Source of the DNA: Deltaproteobacteria bacterium
GTDB taxonomy: Bacteria; Desulfobacterota; GWC2-55-46
Length of the DNA: 11,372 bases
Direction: 5' to 3'
Assembly: GCA_030646655.1 (NCBI GenBank)
Contig: JAUSLB010000287.1
Coordinates: 1-11,372 of the forward strand
Shown here: positions 6,385 to 11,372 of the stretch, one piece after another
Layout: every line of letters starts with the position of its first letter
Position numbering within the stretch: position 1 is the first letter of the stretch
Notes under the pieces: model-generated
What the model saw: the letters and a program-made list of their open reading frames with translations, nothing else
Told to the model about the DNA's origin: nothing
Database searches by the model: none
Program-made: the position numbers and the translations under genes

Positions 6385-7760
6385 CAATTCCTCTTTTTTA
6401 AAAGATCGAGAAGCGCTATCCCCGTTTTCCATACATCGCCTGCCCCGAGGGTTATCACCATGTCCCCTGACTCGACTATCTGAGAGAGGCAGGACGGGAC
6501 CTTACTTGTCGGGCTGTATACTACATCCTTATGGCCGTATCCCTTTATGCCGCCGTAGAGCGCCTCCCCTGTAACGCCCTCTATCTTCTCTTCGCCGGCC
6601 GCGTATACATCGGTTATTATGAGCTTATCCGCGTCATTAAAGGCCGATAAGAACTCGTGGAACAGGTCCTTTGTCCTTGAGTACCTGTGGGGCTGGAAGA
6701 CTACCACTAACCTGTTCGTCCACCCCTTCTTTGCCGCCCTTAAAACCGCCTTAATCTCTTCGGGGTGGTGGCCGTAGTCATCTATGACGGTAATGCCGTT
6801 TTGAGCCCCCCTTACATGGAACCTCCTCTCAACGCCCGTAAAGCCCTCGAGGCCGGCCTTGATCTCTTTAAACCCGATATCGAGCTCTCTGGCGACTGTT
6901 ATTGCCGCAAGGGAGTTATAGACATTGTAAACCCCCGGCAAATTCAGGGTGACATTGCCGAGCTTTTCCTTGTTGCTCCAGACCTCGAACGTTGTCTGCA
7001 TGCCGTTATGGACTATCTGCCTCGCGTTGGTGTCGGCCTGAGACGAAAGCCCGTAGGAGATGAACCTCCTTGAGATCTTGGGCACGAGCGACTGAATGAC
7101 CGGGTGGTCGAGGCAGATGATCGCGCACCCGTAGAACGGGACCTTGTTCATGAAGTTGAGGAACGCGGCCTTGACCTCGTCCATGTCGGCGTAATGGTCC
7201 ATATGCTCCCTGTCGATGTTCGTCACGACCGCTATTGTCGGGGATAATTTAAGGAAGCTCCCGTCGCTCTCATCGGCCTCGGCAACGAGAAAATCCCCTC
7301 CCCCGAGCTTCGCGTTCGCGCCCAGGCTGTTGAGCTTTCCGCCTGTGACGATCGTCGGGTCCATATTGGCCGAGGCGAGTATCATCGATACCATCGAGGT
7401 GGTGGTGGTCTTGCCGTGCGTGCCCGCTATCGCTATCCCGTATTTCATGCGCATCAGCTCCGAGAGCATCTCCGCCCTCGGTATTATCGGGATCTGCCGG
7501 GAAGCGGCCTCCCTTACCTCGGGGTTGTCCTTTTTTACGGCCGATGAATAGACCACGCACTGGGAGCCGATGACGTTTTCTTCCCTGTGGCCGATATATA
7601 TCGCGGCCCCGAGGCTCTTTAGCCTCCTTGTCACATCGGTCTCAGAGAGGTCCGAGCCTGTCACCTTGTAGCCCATATTGAGCAGCACCTCGGCTATGCC
7701 GTTCATGCCGCTCCCGCCTATGCCTATAAAATGGATCTTTTTTATACGGCCCCTGTACAC
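6384..7760 (-). CDS. murC: UDP-N-acetylmuramate--L-alanine ligase
   Basis: First Mur ligase, adding L-Ala to UDP-MurNAc with ATP in the cytoplasm. The 458 residues are the normal size. The N-terminal UDP-binding domain starts with [20 protein letters not shown] (10-29). The central ATPase domain has the P-loop GTHGKTTTT (113-121), EADESDGSF (161-169) and [10 protein letters not shown] (181-190). The C-terminal domain has [13 protein letters not shown] (327-339), FQPHRYSRT (355-363), DVYAAGEE (384-391) and TLGAGDVW (437-444). The His in GTHGK and the HHPEE block separate MurC from MurD, MurE and MurF. The GTG start at 7760 lies three bases after the murG stop, with AAGGGG at good distance inside the end of murG, indicating coupled translation. 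Confidence 0.99.
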   Translation of the reverse strand: MYRGRIKKIHFIGIGGSGMNGIAEVLLNMGYKVTGSDLSETDVTRRLKSLGAAIYIGHREENVIGSQCVVYSSAVKKDNPEVREAASRQIPIIPRAEMLSELMRMKYGIAIAGTHGKTTTTSMVSMILASANMDPTIVTGGKLNSLGANAKLGGGDFLVAEADESDGSFLKLSPTIAVVTNIDREHMDHYADMDEVKAAFLNFMNKVPFYGCAIICLDHPVIQSLVPKISRRFISYGLSSQADTNARQIVHNGMQTTFEVWSNKEKLGNVTLNLPGVYNVYNSLAAITVARELDIGFKEIKAGLEGFTGVERRFHVRGAQNGITVIDDYGHHPEEIKAVLRAAKKGWTNRLVVVFQPHRYSRTKDLFHEFLSAFNDADKLIITDVYAAGEEKIEGVTGEALYGGIKGYGHKDVVYSPTSKVPSCLSQIVESGDMVITLGAGDVWKTGIALLDLLKKRN

Positions 7761-7763
7761 TAT

Positions 7764-8843
7764 CTACCCCTTCTTTAATATTTTAAGGAAGTTATCGGCT
7801 ATCATCTCAGCGGCCTTGGGCTTTCCGAGCCTGCGGGAATTGTCCCTCATCTTCTTTAATTCCTGCGGGTTGCCGTAAAGCTTCCTTATCGCCTCCGCAA
7901 GGGTTGAGCCCGTTAATTTATCCTGCCTGATCATCAGGGCCGCCCCGGCATCCGCAAGGCACTTTGCGTTCACCGTCTGATGGTCGTCGGATGCGAACGG
8001 ATACGGTATCAGTATCGACGGTATCCCGAGAGCCGTTATCTCCGCTATAGAAGTAGCCCCGGCCCTGCAAACGACCAGATCAGCCGAGTTGTACGCCGCC
8101 GACATGTCGTCTATGAACTTATGGGTCTCTACCCTCAAGTTCTTCCTCTTATAAGCCGCTTTTACCGGCTCGAACCCATCCGTGCCCGTCTGATGGACTA
8201 TCCTTAGCGACCCCCAGACCTCGGTCAGATACTCTATGGCGTCGAGAAAGGCCGCGTTAATGGCCGTAGCGCCCTGACTTCCGCCGAATACGAGGATAGA
8301 GAACTTTTCATCGTCAGCCCTCACGTCAGCGTTCTTTAAAATCTCTTTCCTTACAGGGTTCCCCGATAGAACCGTCCTGCCGCCCGGGAAAAACCCCCGC
8401 GCCTCCTCAAATGCTATGTAGATCCTGTTTACGGTCTTGCCTAAGACCCTGTTCGTAAGGCCGGGCAGCGCGTTCTGCTCGAGTATCGCCGTCTTAATGC
8501 CTAAGAGCCTCGCGGCCATGACGACAGGGGCCGAAGAGTAGCTCCCGCTCCCTATTACCCCGTCAGGCCTTATCGAGCGGAGCCATGTAAGAGCCTCAAA
8601 AGTCGATTTTGCGGCCTTTGCCAAAGCCTTCACCCTCTGAAACCCGCTCCTCCTCTTTATGCCCTCTACATTTAGAACCTTAAGAGGATAGCCGTACTTT
8701 GGGACGATCCTCTCTTCGAGCCCGCCCCTGCCTCCCATGAAGATTATCTCTATCTGAGGGACCTTCCTTTTAAACTCTTCGGCAAGGGCCAGCGCCGGGA
8801 ATAGGTGCCCCCCTGTCCCGCCCCCTGCCATTACAAGCCTCAC
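7764..8843 (-). CDS. murG: UDP-GlcNAc:undecaprenyl-PP-MurNAc-pentapeptide GlcNAc transferase (lipid II synthase)
   Basis: GT-B glycosyltransferase (family 28) on the inner face of the membrane that converts lipid I to lipid II. The 359 residues match the family. The N-terminal acceptor domain has the first glycine loop AGGGTGGHLFPALALAEEF (6-24), GSGSYSSAPVVMAA (98-111) and EQNALPGLTNR (122-132). The C-terminal UDP-GlcNAc domain has GGSQGA (187-192), HQTG (217-220), CRAGATSIAEI (259-269) and PYPFASDDHQTVNA (280-293). The GTG start at 8843 is preceded by GAGGGG with a six-base gap; the ATG four codons later would cut into the glycine loop region. It lies 26 bp after ftsW. Confidence 0.99.
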   Translation of the reverse strand: MRLVMAGGGTGGHLFPALALAEEFKRKVPQIEIIFMGGRGGLEERIVPKYGYPLKVLNVEGIKRRSGFQRVKALAKAAKSTFEALTWLRSIRPDGVIGSGSYSSAPVVMAARLLGIKTAILEQNALPGLTNRVLGKTVNRIYIAFEEARGFFPGGRTVLSGNPVRKEILKNADVRADDEKFSILVFGGSQGATAINAAFLDAIEYLTEVWGSLRIVHQTGTDGFEPVKAAYKRKNLRVETHKFIDDMSAAYNSADLVVCRAGATSIAEITALGIPSILIPYPFASDDHQTVNAKCLADAGAALMIRQDKLTGSTLAEAIRKLYGNPQELKKMRDNSRRLGKPKAAEMIADNFLKILKKG

Positions 8844-8864
8844 TGTTCCCCTCTTCCTTATAAA

Positions 8865-8877
8865 AGGCCTTAGGCCT
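8865..8877 (-). repeat. Small hairpin over the ftsW stop codon
   Basis: On the minus strand AGGCC and GGCCT pair around the three-base loop TAA, which is the ftsW stop codon, and a TTTT run overlaps and follows the stem. With only five pairs it is too weak for a full terminator, but could modestly attenuate or stabilise mRNA between ftsW and murG. Confidence 0.3.
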
Positions 8878-9979
8878 CGTTCTCCTTTATGTAGATATTA
8901 AGGAGAATGCCGACCGCCACCATATTAACGACAAGCGATGTGCCGCCGTAGCTTATAAACGGCAGCGGCAGCCCCTTTGTAGGAAGGAGCCCCATGACAA
9001 CGCCCATGTTTATAACTGCCTGCAGTACAACCATGAAAGTAAGCCCGAGCGCGAGATACCCCCCGTAGAGGTTATTCGCCTTAAAGGACTTTAGGGCTAT
9101 CTTAGTCCCGCAGTAGAGGAACGCCGCGTAAAAGGCGACGACGAGCATAACCCCAAAAAGCCCGAGCTCCTCGCCTATGACGGACAATATGAAATCAGTA
9201 TGCGCCTCAGGCAGGAAAAAAAGCTTCTGCCTGCTCTGCCCTAGCCCCACCCCGTCAATGCCCCCCGAGCCGAAGGCCAGGAAGGACTGCACCATCTGGA
9301 AGCCCTTGCCCTCAGGGTCTTTCCACGGGTCGAGGTAGATAAATATCCTGTCCATCATGTACCTGAAGTTATGGACTATGTAATAGATAAACGGCACGGC
9401 GGAGAGCCCTAAGGCGAGAAGATGCGTCAATCTCGCGCCGGCCACGAAGCTCATTATAAAGACAAGCAGGGCTATCGTAAACGAAGTCCCGAGGTCAGGC
9501 TCGAGGACGATAAGCCCGATTATTATCCCCGGGAAGACGATATTGGGGAGTAAGCCCGTTGAGAAGTTCTTTATCCTCTCGGCCTTCGATGACAAGGAGT
9601 ACGCGAGGAAGAATATTACGGACAGCTTTGCCGGCTCAGAGGGCTGGAAGGCGAGAGGGCCGAGCCTTACCCATCTGCGTGCCCCTCCGGCCGAAAACCC
9701 GAGCCCCGGTATGTATATGCAGACAAGGAATATGGCCGCGAGTATCATGACGGGGTAGGCCATCTTACGGTAGATACCGTAAGGGATCTTTGCCGCGGCT
9801 ATGAGGAGCAGGAGGCCCGCGAAGGCGAAGGTAAGGTGCTTTTTTACGAAGAAGTACTGGTCCCCGTATTTCTTTATCGCCACTATCGAGCTTGTCGAAT
9901 AGACCATTACGACCCCTATTGCGACGAGGAACAGGGTGGATAAGATAAGGAGCCTGTCTATCTCGCGGAGCCTTATCAC
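8870..9979 (-). CDS. ftsW: Septal peptidoglycan glycosyltransferase FtsW (SEDS family)
   Basis: SEDS-family integral membrane enzyme that polymerises lipid II at the septum with FtsI. The 369 residues are mostly hydrophobic and fit about ten membrane helices. Conserved motifs are VYSTSS (26-31), GGARRWVRLGPLAFQPSEPA (98-117), LEPDLGTS (159-166), LPEAHTDFILSVIGEELG (256-273) and LPTKGLPLPFISYGGTS (332-348). Asp262 in AHTDF corresponds to the catalytic Asp of SEDS polymerases. SEDS proteins include RodA and SpoVE, but the place between murD and murG identifies FtsW. The GTG start at 9979 overlaps the murD stop as GTGA, with GGAGG four bases upstream. It lacks the long N-terminal cytoplasmic extension of E. 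coli FtsW. Confidence 0.98.
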   Translation of the reverse strand: MIRLREIDRLLILSTLFLVAIGVVMVYSTSSIVAIKKYGDQYFFVKKHLTFAFAGLLLLIAAAKIPYGIYRKMAYPVMILAAIFLVCIYIPGLGFSAGGARRWVRLGPLAFQPSEPAKLSVIFFLAYSLSSKAERIKNFSTGLLPNIVFPGIIIGLIVLEPDLGTSFTIALLVFIMSFVAGARLTHLLALGLSAVPFIYYIVHNFRYMMDRIFIYLDPWKDPEGKGFQMVQSFLAFGSGGIDGVGLGQSRQKLFFLPEAHTDFILSVIGEELGLFGVMLVVAFYAAFLYCGTKIALKSFKANNLYGGYLALGLTFMVVLQAVINMGVVMGLLPTKGLPLPFISYGGTSLVVNMVAVGILLNIYIKENEA

Positions 9980-11364
9980 AGCGCCTCCACAAAAGATTTA
10001 AACCGCTCTCCGCGCTCCTTGTAGCTCTTGAACATATCGAAGCTCGAACACGCGGGGCAAAGGAGCACCACATCCCCTTTTGAAGCCTTTTTGCGCGATA
10101 GCCTTACCGCCTCTTCGAGCGAATCCACCAGCACTGTCTCTGTGAGATCTCCGAGCGCCTCTTTTATCTTAAAGCGCGCCTCGCCCAGCAGTACCATTAG
10201 CCTGACTTTTTCCTTTATAAGGCTTGAAAGCGCGCTATAGTCCCCGCCCTTGTCCCTGCCGCCTGCTATGAGGATAACCGGCGCGTTCAAACCCCTTAAC
10301 GCCATCTCGAGCGCGCCGATGTTCGTGCCTTTGGAGTCGTCTATGTATTGCACGCCGTCCAATTCCCTTACGGGCTCCATCCTGTGGCTCAGCCCCTTAA
10401 ATTCCGAAAGGGTCTTAAGTATAACCTCCCTGTCTACGCCTGAAAGCCTCGATGCGGCTATAACCGACATGATGTTTTCGATATTGTGCAGGCCTTTCAG
10501 CCTAAACCCTTTGGTGGGGTAGAGCTCTTTTTTCGTTCCGTTTATAAATGCTATGGAGTCGCCTTCGAGGAAGAGCCCTTCGTTTAAGGCGCCGGAGACC
10601 GTAAAGGGCACTAACTTCCCTTTTCCGAAACCCTTCTTTGCGCGCTCCGCTATTACCCTGTCGTTCATGTTTACGATAGCGTAGTCATTCTCTCTTTGAT
10701 TCTCGAAGAGCCTGAACTTCGTCTCAGCGTAATGGTCAAAGTCCCTGTACCTGTCGAGGTGGTCTTCGGTGATATTAAGGAGTATCCCGATATGGGGGTT
10801 AAAGGTATCGGTAGTCTCTAAATGAAAGCTGCTTATCTCAAGGACGCATAAATCAGCCCTCGAATCCCCCTCTATATACTCCACGGCAGGGGTCCCGATA
10901 TTGCCCCCTACAAAGACCTTTTTCCCGGCGTCCTCAAGGACCTTGCCCAGAAGGGCCGTTGTGGTGGTCTTCCCGTTCGTGCCCGCCACAGCCACTACGG
11001 GCGCGTCAATGAACCTGAAGGCGAGCTCTATGTCGCTTATTACCTCTACCCCGCCTTGCCGCGCCTCCTTAAGAAGTGGTATATCGAAAGGCACGCCCGG
11101 GCTTACGATAACGATGTCGAAAGATGAGGGCTCAACGGAGCAGTGCCCGCCCGCCTTTACCTCTACGCCCATCTGCGCAAGCCCTTTTGCCTCGGATAAT
11201 TCTGATATAGGTTTGCTGTCTGTCGCCGTAACAGAGGCCCCGCACCTTTTCAGGAACTTGGCGCTTGAGGCCCCTGTCAGCGCAAGGCCTACTACGAGCG
11301 CCCTTTTGCCCGAAAGGGCCTCCATTGCCCTTGAGGTCCTCGGGCTCATCACAGGCTTTTTCAT
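9976..11364 (-). CDS. murD: UDP-N-acetylmuramoyl-L-alanine--D-glutamate ligase
   Basis: Second Mur ligase, adding D-Glu to UDP-MurNAc-L-Ala with ATP. The N-terminal Rossmann-like domain shows RALVVGLALTGASSA (21-35) and VSPGVP (87-92). The ATPase domain has the P-loop GTNGKTTTT (128-136), EISSFHLE (176-183), NITEDHLDRY (197-206) and Lys216, probably the carbamylated Lys. The C-terminal domain begins with HRME and IDDSKGTNIGA. The GTNGK and EDHLDRY forms with this neighbourhood give MurD. The ATG at 11364 overlaps a TGA, probably the mraY stop, as ATGA. It gives 462 residues, slightly long. Starting at Met14 (MEALSGKRALVVG, 11325) would give 449, nearer the family norm; the first ATG is preferred only for the coupling overlap. 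Confidence 0.98.
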   Translation of the reverse strand: MKKPVMSPRTSRAMEALSGKRALVVGLALTGASSAKFLKRCGASVTATDSKPISELSEAKGLAQMGVEVKAGGHCSVEPSSFDIVIVSPGVPFDIPLLKEARQGGVEVISDIELAFRFIDAPVVAVAGTNGKTTTTALLGKVLEDAGKKVFVGGNIGTPAVEYIEGDSRADLCVLEISSFHLETTDTFNPHIGILLNITEDHLDRYRDFDHYAETKFRLFENQRENDYAIVNMNDRVIAERAKKGFGKGKLVPFTVSGALNEGLFLEGDSIAFINGTKKELYPTKGFRLKGLHNIENIMSVIAASRLSGVDREVILKTLSEFKGLSHRMEPVRELDGVQYIDDSKGTNIGALEMALRGLNAPVILIAGGRDKGGDYSALSSLIKEKVRLMVLLGEARFKIKEALGDLTETVLVDSLEEAVRLSRKKASKGDVVLLCPACSSFDMFKSYKERGERFKSFVEAL

Positions 11365-11372
11365 CTCCGCAA
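11361..11372 (-). CDS. mraY: Possible last codons of mraY (partial)
   Basis: On the minus strand the window opens with TTG CGG AGA TGA, which would be Leu-Arg-Arg-stop. The stop overlaps the murD start as ATGA. MraY commonly ends in a basic Leu/Arg tail and normally precedes murD in this cluster. Only four codons are visible, so this is inference from gene order and the overlap; the frame could be chance. Confidence 0.35.
   Translation of the reverse strand: MRR

Noticed and set aside
7270..7560. 96-codon minus-strand frame in another phase within murC
   Set aside because: Gly/Arg-rich out-of-phase reading of murC, whose own frame is fully conserved here.
1..11372. CRISPR array, tRNA, rRNA, integrase, toxin-antitoxin or phage genes
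   Set aside because: No regularly spaced repeats, no tRNA-like cloverleaf, and no frames resembling these families on either strand. The window is a conserved core gene cluster.

Overview
This window is a canonical division and cell wall (dcw) cluster lying entirely on the minus strand, so transcription runs from high to low coordinates. In transcription order it holds the probable last codons of mraY, then complete murD, ftsW, murG, murC, murB, ddl, ftsQ, ftsA and ftsZ. After a ~390 bp intergenic region comes the 5' part of a radical SAM gene that runs off the window at position 1. No plus-strand gene is convincing.

Organism: a Gram-negative-type bacterium with moderately high GC (mid-50s % by eye). 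Arginine is very often AGG and isoleucine often ATA. The gene order, the FtsZ tail ([11 protein letters not shown]) and the radical SAM gene behind ftsZ recall Desulfobacterota (former Deltaproteobacteria) or Nitrospirota. That placement rests on recollection and protein style, not on a search.

Layout: from 11372 to 2481 the genes are packed like one polycistronic unit, with ATGA/GTGA overlaps (mraY/murD, murD/ftsW, ddl/ftsQ), a TGATG junction (murC/murB), gaps of 3, 7 and 26 bp, and a longer ftsQ/ftsA overlap. Six of the nine complete genes start with GTG or TTG. ftsZ is set apart by a 78 bp spacer with a candidate promoter, a near-perfect Shine-Dalgarno and an ATG start, which suggests it is expressed above the rest. 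The region after ftsZ (about 851-1241) holds a REPIN-like pair of inverted palindromes, further inverted repeats, a good intrinsic terminator and a good sigma70-type promoter for the radical SAM gene.

How the genes work together: MurC and MurD add L-Ala and D-Glu to UDP-MurNAc, which MurB makes. Ddl makes the D-Ala-D-Ala end that MurF (outside the window) attaches. MraY and MurG build lipid I and lipid II. FtsW polymerises lipid II at the septum. FtsZ forms the ring, FtsA tethers it to the membrane, and FtsQ links cytoplasmic and periplasmic divisome parts.

I see no undescribed multi-gene system. The points most worth a second look are the repeat-rich block downstream of ftsZ, the odd translation start of the uncharacterised radical SAM gene, and a second CTP-like motif in the FtsZ linker.
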